Assembly (NCBI GenBank): GCA_013205645.1 | Contig: JABMMH010000077.1 | Coordinates: forward strand, 1 to 9,129 | Direction of reading: 5' to 3' | Source of the DNA: Polaromonas sp. | GTDB lineage: Bacteria; Pseudomonadota; Gammaproteobacteria; Burkholderiales; Burkholderiaceae_C | DNA: 9,129 nt | Part shown: positions 1 to 4,956 of the stretch, in pieces | Numbering within the stretch: position 1 is the stretch's first letter | Layout: every line of letters begins with the position of its first letter | Program-made: the position numbers and the translations under genes | The notes under the pieces: model-generated | What the model was told of the DNA's origin: nothing | Databases searched by the model: none | What the model saw: only the letters and a program-made list of their open reading frames with translations

Positions 1-577
1 CCGCAGCTTGCAAAGTCTTGCCATGCGGTGAAAGTCCTAGGCTGGCGAGTGTCGGCAGGTCGGGTTGGTCTAATGAAACTGCTGCGTTAAAACTATCGCT
101 GAGCGCATGCACAGGCGCGTCCATGCGCGCCTGCCAGCGCTTGGCCCAGCCCGAGCGGCTGCGCAAACGGCGAACAACCCCGGTCTGCGTGAATTCCTGC
201 CACACCACTCGCTGCGAGCGGCACCACGCGGCGACATTCAAATCGCGCTGGTAGGACCAACCCGTGCCGGTTTCTTCATGGCTAAACACATGGGTGAAGC
301 CGACCTCTGCATGCAGTTTTTCAAGCACATCAACGGCGGAACCAACGCGCACCAGCAGCGGCATGCCGCGCAAGGCCAAGGCGGTGCGAAGTTCGCGCAG
401 ACAGCCGAGCGCAAAGTCGACGTGGCTGGCGTCGCATTCCGGGCTTTGCAGCCAGTCGGGCTCGATGATGAACAGGCCGAGGACGTCAGGGTGACTCTGT
501 GCAGCCGCCAACGGCGCGTGGTCATGCACCCGCAGATCGCGTTTGAACCACACCAAAGCACGTTCAGGCAAGACCAA
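1..577 (-). CDS. Photolyase/cryptochrome family protein, N-terminal part, cut by the left edge
   Basis: This is the N-terminal antenna-domain part (192 codons seen) of a flavoprotein of the cryptochrome/DNA photolyase family. These proteins use light to repair pyrimidine dimers or act as photoreceptors. The reading frame is open from 577 to the left edge. It shows VWFKRDLRVHDHAPL near residues 9-23 and SHEETGTGWSYQRD near residues 99-112, both typical of the proteobacterial class of about 500 residues that lies next to TIGR03643 genes. The FAD-binding C-terminal half is outside the window, so repair versus signalling cannot be judged. No ATG precedes the conserved start. TTG at 577 is chosen because a GGGG lies 7 bases upstream; TTG at 571 is the alternative. 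The frame is the same as that of the preceding gene, separated by that gene's TGA. It is the last visible gene of the operon. Confidence 0.88.
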   Translation of the reverse strand, partial: MVLPERALVWFKRDLRVHDHAPLAAAQSHPDVLGLFIIEPDWLQSPECDASHVDFALGCLRELRTALALRGMPLLVRVGSAVDVLEKLHAEVGFTHVFSHEETGTGWSYQRDLNVAAWCRSQRVVWQEFTQTGVVRRLRSRSGWAKRWQARMDAPVHALSDSFNAAVSLDQPDLPTLASLGLSPHGKTLQAA

Positions 578-592
578 GCCAGTGCCCCAAAC

Positions 593-874
593 TCAGGACT
601 GTCGCGTGTGCGCAGCGCGATGCCGCAGCAACTTAGCACCCCGCAGCACGGCGTGCTTGGTCACACGACCAGCCATTCTTTTGCGCCACATCCTGAACGA
701 TGAGGGCTTCATGTGGAGGCGCATGAGGGCCACCACCGCCGACTCGTTCAAGCCGAATTGCACCGCCATCGCTTCGTAAGGCGTGCGGTCTTCCCAAGCC
801 ATCTCGATGATGCGGGAGATGTCTGCATCTGTCAGGTCTTGCATGTCTGGCTTAGGGGCGTTGCGGCTAGGCAT
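593..874 (-). CDS. TIGR03643 / DUF2805 family small protein
   Basis: This 93-residue protein matches what I recall of the TIGR03643 (DUF2805) family. It has an acidic N-terminal stretch (DLTDADISRIIEMAWEDRTP, about residues 13-32), then a helix-turn-helix-like section (PYEAMAVQFGLNESAVVALM), then a basic tail with FRMWRKRMAGRVTKH. The biochemical role is unknown. The helix-turn-helix-like pattern suggests nucleic-acid binding, but that is inference. Family members often neighbour photolyase genes, as here. The ATG at 874 overlaps the end of the cupin gene by 8 bases, and the TGA at 593-595 lies 15 bases before the proposed photolyase start and in the same frame. This placement implies co-translation with both neighbours. 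Confidence 0.85.
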   Translation of the reverse strand: MPSRNAPKPDMQDLTDADISRIIEMAWEDRTPYEAMAVQFGLNESAVVALMRLHMKPSSFRMWRKRMAGRVTKHAVLRGAKLLRHRAAHTRQS

Positions 875-1535
875 CCAGCAGGTGCCCGGTTTTCACCAGA
901 ATCCGGCAGCCTTCTCGGCTGAAAGGTTGGTGCTGGCTCAGGTGCGGACTGCGCAGCCAACTGCCCTGCGGGTAGTCACCGTGCTCGTCAGAGAAGACGC
1001 CCTCGACCACGAAAATCTCTTCTCCGCCGTAATGCCGGTGAGGGTTGAAGTAGGTGCCTGGCGCCCACTGCACCATGGCAGTGTGGCTGGTGCCGAATTC
1101 CGACAACGGCAACACGGTCAGGCCTGACACCATGCCTTGACGCCACTGCGCTTGCCGCGTCGGCACAACCACGCGTTCTAGGTCATGCGGGTCCATATGA
1201 CGCAGCTTGACGAACAAGGTGCAACCACCCTCAGAAAAAGGAGCGTGCGCAGAACCCGGCGGGTTCTTGATGTAAGTGCCGGGGCCGTAGTCACCCGACT
1301 CGTCGCTCAAGGTTCCCTCGAGCACTAGAATTTCTTCGCCCAAAGCGTGTGCGTGCAAGTCAAAGCGGGCGCCAGCGTCATAGCGAACGACGGAAGTCGC
1401 GCGGGCCACTTCGCCGCCATCTCGGGCCAGCAAACGGCGGTGCACCAGCGGCGACGGTGACGGCAGCCAAGGCAATTCATGGCTGTTCAAGATGCAACGT
1501 TGCGTGACATCGGCATTCAAAAGAAGGTCATTCAT
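867..1535 (-). CDS. Two-cupin ChrR-like protein without an anti-sigma zinc-finger domain
   Basis: This 222-residue protein is built of two cupin beta-barrels that resemble the C-terminal domain of the anti-sigma factor ChrR. Barrel 1 has His61-x-His63, Glu67/Glu68 and His97. Barrel 2 has His166-x-His168, Glu172/Glu173 and His202, with the ChrR-type signature EEIFVVEGVFSDEHGDYPQG. Both barrels therefore keep a plausible metal site. ChrR of Rhodobacter also has an N-terminal zinc-binding domain that holds its ECF sigma factor. Here nothing resembling it precedes the first barrel, and no sigma-factor gene is adjacent. The start ATG at 1535 is preferred over an upstream in-frame start at 1613 because it makes an ATGA overlap with the stop of the Cys-rich gene. 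Likely roles are a sensor or scavenger in oxidative or light stress, or a small-molecule dioxygenase; the sequence does not decide. Confidence 0.86.
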   Translation of the reverse strand: MNDLLLNADVTQRCILNSHELPWLPSPSPLVHRRLLARDGGEVARATSVVRYDAGARFDLHAHALGEEILVLEGTLSDESGDYGPGTYIKNPPGSAHAPFSEGGCTLFVKLRHMDPHDLERVVVPTRQAQWRQGMVSGLTVLPLSEFGTSHTAMVQWAPGTYFNPHRHYGGEEIFVVEGVFSDEHGDYPQGSWLRSPHLSQHQPFSREGCRILVKTGHLLDA

Positions 1536-1678
1536 TGTGCGGGCTCGGTATCGGTCGAAGGCGGATCTTGCACGGGAAGGCACATCTTCTCGCCGTCCCA
1601 CACTTGTCCACACCAGCAGGCGCCCTGCGTATCAATGATGCAGGTGCCGGTTCCACAGCAGCGTTCGTCGTCTTGCAT
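1532..1678 (-). CDS. Small cysteine-rich protein (48 aa), first gene of the photolyase operon
   Basis: The product starts MQDDERCCGTGTC and continues with IID, GACWCGQVWDG and EKMC. It carries six cysteines in a CC-x4-C-x8-C-x-C-x8-C arrangement within about 30 residues. I recall similar short CCGxGTCII...CWCGQxWDGxKMC proteins in Burkholderiales, all uncharacterised. The cysteine spacing suggests a metal or iron-sulfur site, or a redox protein, as inference. The ATG at 1678 has GGAG 9 bases upstream; an alternative GTG at 1714 would add 12 poorly conserved-looking residues. Its TGA overlaps the ATG of the cupin gene in an ATGA, so the two are probably translationally coupled. No signal peptide is visible, so it should be cytoplasmic. 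Confidence 0.72.
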   Translation of the reverse strand: MQDDERCCGTGTCIIDTQGACWCGQVWDGEKMCLPVQDPPSTDTEPAQ

Positions 1679-1747
1679 AAAAAGCCACTCCGAGGGTCTA
1701 AGGCGGCAACGCACAACATGCGCGTAATCCGTTCATTTTGACCATTT

Positions 1748-1760
1748 CCGCATAATGCGG
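1748..1760. promoter_or_regulatory. Perfect inverted repeat upstream of the photolyase operon, possible operator/promoter
   Basis: CCGCAT-A-ATGCGG is a perfect 6-bp inverted repeat with a one-base centre. It sits about 70 bases upstream of the ATG of the Cys-rich gene. It includes CATTAT on the minus strand, which resembles a -10 element; the matching -35 (ATCAAT, 17-base spacer) is poor. It could be an operator overlapping the operon promoter. MerR-type light regulators (LitR/CarH) control photolyase genes in other bacteria, but nothing here identifies the binding protein. Confidence 0.3.
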
Positions 1761-1798
1761 CTCAGCTTGCGGGTATTGATGTGGCGCCAGACGGCGCG

Positions 1799-1981
1799 TC
1801 ACTCATTGGGATTGTTGCCTTGGATGCCAAGCTCGGACTTGATGTCGAGCTGAATGCGTTCCAGCGCATCGACCACATGGTCGACCTCGGCTATGTCTTT
1901 TTCAGGTTGAGCCAATAAGGTCTCCAGCCGCGCCCGCAGGTCGTCGTAATCTGATCTCAGGGCTGTGACTCGGGATGTCAT
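1799..1981 (-). CDS. Hypothetical 60-aa charged, helical (coiled-coil-like) protein
   Basis: I do not recognise this 60-residue protein. It begins MTSRVTALRSDYDDLRARLE, continues as an almost unbroken run of charged and leucine/alanine residues through about residue 51, and has a polar tail (GIQGNNPNE). This predicts a long helix or helical hairpin that could self-associate. It has no cysteine, signal peptide or membrane segment. Its own upstream sequence has no clear Shine-Dalgarno, but its ATG (1981-1979) overlaps the TGA of the preceding 37-codon ORF as TGATG, which is a common coupling arrangement. The next gene downstream on this strand starts 120 bases further on, beyond the 1748-1760 inverted repeat, so it is probably a separate transcription unit. 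Confidence 0.55.
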   Translation of the reverse strand: MTSRVTALRSDYDDLRARLETLLAQPEKDIAEVDHVVDALERIQLDIKSELGIQGNNPNE

Positions 1982-2094
1982 CAGGCAAAACGGGGGTTAG
2001 AGCGCTCTTTTTTCCGGGTCCCATTGCGCGATTCAGAAGGCTCTTTGGGACCCGTTGGCGCATCCTGACCAGGTAGCAACTTGAGTAAAAACAT
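1981..2094 (-). CDS. Hypothetical 37-aa basic peptide with a strong ribosome binding site
   Basis: This short ORF begins MFLLKLLPGQDAPTGPKEPS and ends in a basic, Arg/Lys-rich tail (NGTRKKERSNPRFA). I know no family for it. The case for translation is the start context: AAGGGG at 2106-2101 is followed by a 6-base spacer and ATG, the best Shine-Dalgarno in this region. Its TGA overlaps the ATG of the 60-residue ORF (TGATG). It may be a true small protein or a leader peptide whose translation drives the next gene. The stop of the upstream membrane ORF lies 12 bases before its ATG. Confidence 0.45.
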   Translation of the reverse strand: MFLLKLLPGQDAPTGPKEPSESRNGTRKKERSNPRFA

Positions 2095-2103
2095 GGTTTT
2101 CCC

Positions 2104-2120
2104 CTTTCAAATATTGAAAG
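2104..2120. repeat. Inverted repeat overlapping a stop codon and abutting a Shine-Dalgarno
   Basis: CTTTCAA-ATA-TTGAAAG has 7-bp perfect arms and a 3-base centre. In the minus-strand transcript it forms a hairpin that contains the UGA of the 42-residue ORF and ends in the first G of the AAGGGG that serves the 37-residue ORF. Ribosomes finishing the upstream ORF would melt it, so it could enforce translational coupling. It could equally be a DNA-binding site. Confidence 0.35.
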
Positions 2121-2235
2121 CGTTGACAGCGCTTTGCAACACATGCTTGAAACTGGTGAAAGGCATGCCGGTCGATATTTGCACCACCGCGCTCACCAAC
2201 AACACGACCACGACGCAATACAACACGATTCCCAT
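2107..2235 (-). CDS. Hypothetical small membrane peptide (42 aa, possibly 58 aa)
   Basis: Starting at ATG 2235 the product is MGIVLYCVVVVLLVSAVVQI followed by STGMPFTSFKHVLQSAVNAFNI. It has one clear hydrophobic helix (residues 3-20) and an amphipathic tail. The frame stays open upstream, and a TTG at 2283 would give 58 residues with an extra aromatic N-terminus (LFNFPAWFYTHRLS). The 42-codon part has mostly G or C in the third codon position, as expected for coding sequence here, while the upstream extension does not. Neither start has a convincing Shine-Dalgarno. The TGA at 2109-2107 directly abuts the Shine-Dalgarno of the next ORF, which favours a real operon. I do not recognise the family. 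Confidence 0.4.
   Translation of the reverse strand: MGIVLYCVVVVLLVSAVVQISTGMPFTSFKHVLQSAVNAFNI
2117..2135. repeat. Second, overlapping inverted repeat
   Basis: AAAGCG-TTGACAG-CGCTTT has 6-bp perfect arms and a 7-base centre. It shares three bases with the 2104-2120 repeat. The centre contains a consensus -35 hexamer (TTGACA) on the plus strand, but no good -10 follows at 16-18 bases. It lies within the coding part of the proposed membrane peptide ORF. Confidence 0.25.
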
Positions 2236-2293
2236 CGACAGACGATGCGTGTAAAACCAAGCAGGAAAATTAAAAAGACTCAAAATATCAAGG

Positions 2294-2322
2294 ACCCGGA
2301 AAAAATGAAGCGGGTGTTTTTT
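2294..2322 (+). terminator. Weak intrinsic-terminator-like hairpin on the plus strand
   Basis: ACCCG (2294-2298) can pair with CGGGT (2311-2315) across a 12-base A-rich loop, followed by GTTTTTT. The shape is that of a Rho-independent terminator for plus-strand transcription, but the stem is only 5 bp. No convincing plus-strand gene lies upstream, so it may serve an unannotated RNA, insulate the M14 gene, or be chance. Confidence 0.25.
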
Positions 2323-2330
2323 GTGAAGAT

Positions 2331-2344
2331 GGTCAATATTGACC
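2331..2344. promoter_or_regulatory. Perfect 14-bp palindrome, probable operator
   Basis: GGTCAATATTGACC is a perfect palindrome with no spacer. With one bulged base it extends to flanking AGAT/ATCT. It lies 104 bases before the ATG of the M14 lipoprotein gene and upstream of the minus-strand small-ORF cluster, in the right place to control both directions. Each strand carries TTGACC, a near-consensus -35 hexamer, so a bound protein would block polymerase. The cognate regulator is not identifiable from this window. Confidence 0.5.
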
Positions 2345-2368
2345 GATCTTCTACTGATGAGGTATCAG
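2339..2368 (+). promoter_or_regulatory. Possible promoter of the M14 lipoprotein gene
   Basis: TTGACC (2339-2344, 5 of 6 matches to the -35 consensus) is followed after 18 bases by TATCAG (2363-2368, 4 of 6 matches to the -10). The -35 is half of the 14-bp palindrome. The -10 overlaps a smaller inverted repeat (CTGAT-GAGGT-ATCAG, 2354-2368). The implied leader is about 75 bases and includes a short hairpin (GGCTC-TGCT-GAGCC, 2408-2421). Confidence 0.3.
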
Positions 2369-2448
2369 CCAAATCATGCGCTTCGTGTCAGCGCGGTCTT
2401 ACAGATGGGCTCTGCTGAGCCTGACGCATCCGACTAAACTGGGGCGCA

Positions 2449-4152
2449 ATGACACTGATGACTCTTAGCCTATGGCCCGTCCTGCGAGGCGCCGGCCTCA
2501 CTTCATTGATGCTGCTGGCTGGCTGTACAAGCGTTCAGCTGCCACCGTGGTCGACTTCTGCGCGAGGCATTGACGTCGAGACGACCCGCGAGGGCAGAAC
2601 CACGCCGCCTGTGGCGTCGGCGGCGACGCCGACAGCTACGCCCTACCCTTCCGCTGTGGCCGCGCGTTTTCCTGAGCCCTACCGCCTCTACGACACACCA
2701 GGCTTGGGATCCGGTCGATCGACATGGACCAATGCAAGTGAACTGGCGTCCTGGCTGCGTGAGCAGGCACGCCAACGCAAGCTGACAGCCCCCGGCCAAG
2801 CGGCCGTGCTGAGGGTTGGAACATCGCAAGAAGGCCAAGCCATCGAAGCATTGGTCTTGTCCAGCGGCGCGGCAACCGACGCCGCCTCATTGAAGGCCAC
2901 TGAGCGCCCGACTGTGTTGCTATTCGCTCAGCAACACGGCGATGCACCGGCCAGTGCCGAAGCCTTGCTGGTGGTCGCGCGTGAACTGGCTCAAGGCAAG
3001 CTGCGGCCTTTGCTCAGCCGCATCAATGTGCTGATCGTGCCACGCGCGAACCCGGATGGCACGGTGAAGGCCACGCGCCTGACCAACAATGGTTTTGACA
3101 TGGCGCATGACCATCTCGTGCTGGAGACCCCGGAAGCGCAGGCCCTCGCCAAGTTGGCGCGAGATTACCAACCCACGGTTGTGTTGGATGCGCAGGAATA
3201 CCCAGCCGTGGGTGCCTTCGTTGACCCCTTAGGCGGACTGCCCAAAGCCGATGCCTGGGTATCTTATGCAACCACCGCCAATCTGCCGGAATTTCTCACC
3301 AAGGCCGCTGACGAGTGGTTCTTGCAGCCGCTTGTCGGCGCTCTCGCACTTCAAGGGCTGAGCAGCAACTGGCCGTACAACACGTCCAACCTCAAAGAAG
3401 ACAAAACCATTGCCTGGGGCGACCTGCAACCAGACAACAGCGCCAATGTGAATGGCTTGAAAAACCGCATCAGCTTGACGGTGGCGAGCCGAGGCGTCGG
3501 CCTCGAACGCGCTCACAGCCAACGCCGGGTGCACGCGCAAGTGACAGCCATCACCAGTGTGCTGAACAGCACCGCAGAGCGCGCGTCGGAACTGGCGCAA
3601 CTCATGCCCTATCTTGACCTCGAAGTGACCAAGCAAGCTTGCCAAAAAGACCGCGTCATTGAGGCGCAGGCGACACCCACGCGCCGTACACTGCAACTGC
3701 TAGACGCAAGCAGTGGTGCCGACAAGCCCGTGTCGATTGAAACCCAGTCAGCACGAATGCTGCGCACCGTCAGAACGCGGGTCAGTCCCTGTGGCTACTG
3801 GTTGAACGGCAAGTCAACGCAGGCCGTAGAACGGCTACGCCTGCACGGCGTCCAAGTGATGCAGGTCAGAGATGCGGCGGCCTTGCTGGGTGATTTTTAT
3901 CAAGCCAAAGTACCGACTGCAAGCGTTTCGAACACGGATGCAACGGTCTCCGTTGAGCTGCTGCGCGGCGTGATCGATGCACCCGCTGGCAGCTATTACG
4001 TTCCGCTGAATCAGGCTCTAGGCAACTTGGTGTTTGTTGCGCTAGAACCTGACTCGCCGAACAGCTATTTCTCTCAAGCCCTCATTGACGAGCTGAGCTC
4101 GGTGGCACGGGTGATGGCGCAGCCAGCCGCGAATCTCCGGGAAGTGCCATGA
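2449..4152 (+). CDS. M14-family carboxypeptidase-like lipoprotein, probably catalytically inactive
   Basis: The 567-residue product has a lipoprotein signal peptide ending in the lipobox LAGC with Cys26, so it should be lipid-anchored in the envelope. A Pro/Thr-rich linker (to about 70) precedes an M14 zinc-peptidase fold with recognisable landmarks: QQHGD at 161-165, PRANPDG at 198-204, ATTANLPEFLTKAA at 274-287, NVNGLKN at 333-339, SRGVG at 347-351, then a C-terminal domain ending near PAGSYYVPLNQALGN. From memory, active relatives read HGDE, DMNRDH, DAHEY and ETRGVG at four sites. This protein has HGDA (A166), DMAHDH (A219, H220), DAQEY (Q249) and ASRGVG (A346). Only zinc ligand His163 remains. 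The frame is intact and full length, suggesting a selected non-catalytic role such as peptidoglycan or peptide binding. The ATG at 2449 has GGGG just upstream. It converges on phaB. Confidence 0.85.
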   Translation: MTLMTLSLWPVLRGAGLTSLMLLAGCTSVQLPPWSTSARGIDVETTREGRTTPPVASAATPTATPYPSAVAARFPEPYRLYDTPGLGSGRSTWTNASELASWLREQARQRKLTAPGQAAVLRVGTSQEGQAIEALVLSSGAATDAASLKATERPTVLLFAQQHGDAPASAEALLVVARELAQGKLRPLLSRINVLIVPRANPDGTVKATRLTNNGFDMAHDHLVLETPEAQALAKLARDYQPTVVLDAQEYPAVGAFVDPLGGLPKADAWVSYATTANLPEFLTKAADEWFLQPLVGALALQGLSSNWPYNTSNLKEDKTIAWGDLQPDNSANVNGLKNRISLTVASRGVGLERAHSQRRVHAQVTAITSVLNSTAERASELAQLMPYLDLEVTKQACQKDRVIEAQATPTRRTLQLLDASSGADKPVSIETQSARMLRTVRTRVSPCGYWLNGKSTQAVERLRLHGVQVMQVRDAAALLGDFYQAKVPTASVSNTDATVSVELLRGVIDAPAGSYYVPLNQALGNLVFVALEPDSPNSYFSQALIDELSSVARVMAQPAANLREVP

Positions 4153-4158
4153 GCACGT

Positions 4159-4896
4159 TCAGCCCATGTGCAACCCGCCATTGAGCGAGAAGTCTGCACC
4201 GGTCGCGTAACCACCTTCGTCTGACGCAATCCAAGAAATGATCGAAGCGATTTCTTCTGGTTTGCCTAGCCGTTTGGCCGGCACGCCTGAGACGATTTTG
4301 TCGAGCACGTCAGGGCGAATCGCCTTGACCATGTCAGTGCCGATGTAACCTGGACTCACGGTGTTGACGGTCACGCCTTTGCTGGCCACTTCTTGCGCCA
4401 GTGCCATAGTGAAACCGTGCAGACCGGCCTTGGCTGTCGAGTAGTTGACTTGGCCAAATTGACCTTTTTGGCCGTTGACGGAAGAGATGTTGATGACGCG
4501 CCCAAAGCCCACTTCAATCATGCCTTCAATGACCTGCTTGGTCACGTTGAACATGCTGTCCAAGTTGGTCGAAATCACGGCGTCCCAGTCGGCCTTGCTC
4601 ATCTTGCGAAACTGACCGTCACGCGTGATGCCGGCGTTGTTGACCAGCACACTGACCGGCCCGTGGTCGGCTTTGACTTTGTCAAAAGCAGCCACTGTGG
4701 AGTCCCAGTCACCAACGTTGCCGACGGAAGCGTAGAAGGTGTGGCCTAGCAATTTTTGCTCAGCCAGCCATTTGGCGGCGTCCCGCGTCGGGCCGCAACC
4801 GGCAACCACTTTGAAGCCGTCTTGGTCGAGTCGCTGGCAAATAGCCGTCCCGATACCACCCATGCCGCCTGTGACGTAAGCTACTTTTTGTGTCAT
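4159..4896 (-). CDS. phaB: Acetoacetyl-CoA reductase (NADPH), PhaB
   Basis: PhaB reduces acetoacetyl-CoA to (R)-3-hydroxybutyryl-CoA, the monomer for PHB. It is a 245-residue short-chain dehydrogenase, close to the 246 residues of the Cupriavidus enzyme. It shows the nucleotide-binding motif TGGMGGIG (9-16), NNAGITRD (86-93), catalytic serine in ISSVNGQKGQFGQ (S138 region), and the catalytic Tyr152-x3-Lys156 in NYSTAKAGLHG. The C-terminus TGADFSLNGGLHMG is nearly invariant in the family. It lies 60 bases downstream of phaA on the same strand, with a purine-rich AGAGCGGA before its ATG. Its stop codon is 6 bases from that of the convergent M14 gene, leaving no room for an ordinary terminator. 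Confidence 0.97.
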   Translation of the reverse strand: MTQKVAYVTGGMGGIGTAICQRLDQDGFKVVAGCGPTRDAAKWLAEQKLLGHTFYASVGNVGDWDSTVAAFDKVKADHGPVSVLVNNAGITRDGQFRKMSKADWDAVISTNLDSMFNVTKQVIEGMIEVGFGRVINISSVNGQKGQFGQVNYSTAKAGLHGFTMALAQEVASKGVTVNTVSPGYIGTDMVKAIRPDVLDKIVSGVPAKRLGKPEEIASIISWIASDEGGYATGADFSLNGGLHMG

Positions 4897-4956
4897 GTTC
4901 CGCTCTTTCTGTTCTTGTTAAAAATTCTTGTCTCCACCGAGAGCATTGCCCTAAAT

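Noticed and set aside
107..703. 198-codon plus-strand ORF and a 133-codon minus-strand ORF (238-639)
   Set aside because: Both lie over the photolyase reading frame, which carries clear family motifs; neither alternative translation does.
1738..1796. Short minus-strand frame encoding RHINTRKLSRIMRKWSK
   Set aside because: It looks protein-like but is preceded directly by a stop with no usable start codon; it could be a remnant, but there is too little to call.
1780..1797. GC-rich inverted repeat (GCGCC-AGAC-GGCGC) after the 60-residue ORF as a terminator
   Set aside because: It has a 5-bp stem with no following T-tract on either strand.
1902..2144. 80-codon and 75-codon minus-strand ORFs (1902-2144, 2033-2260) in other frames
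   Set aside because: They overlap the small-ORF chain that has a strong Shine-Dalgarno and TGATG coupling; the alternatives have no start signal or recognisable features.
2134..2418. 94-codon plus-strand ORF
   Set aside because: Its composition is unnatural (His/Gln-rich then Lys-rich), it crosses the terminator-like hairpin and the palindrome, and it competes with a more credible minus-strand membrane ORF.
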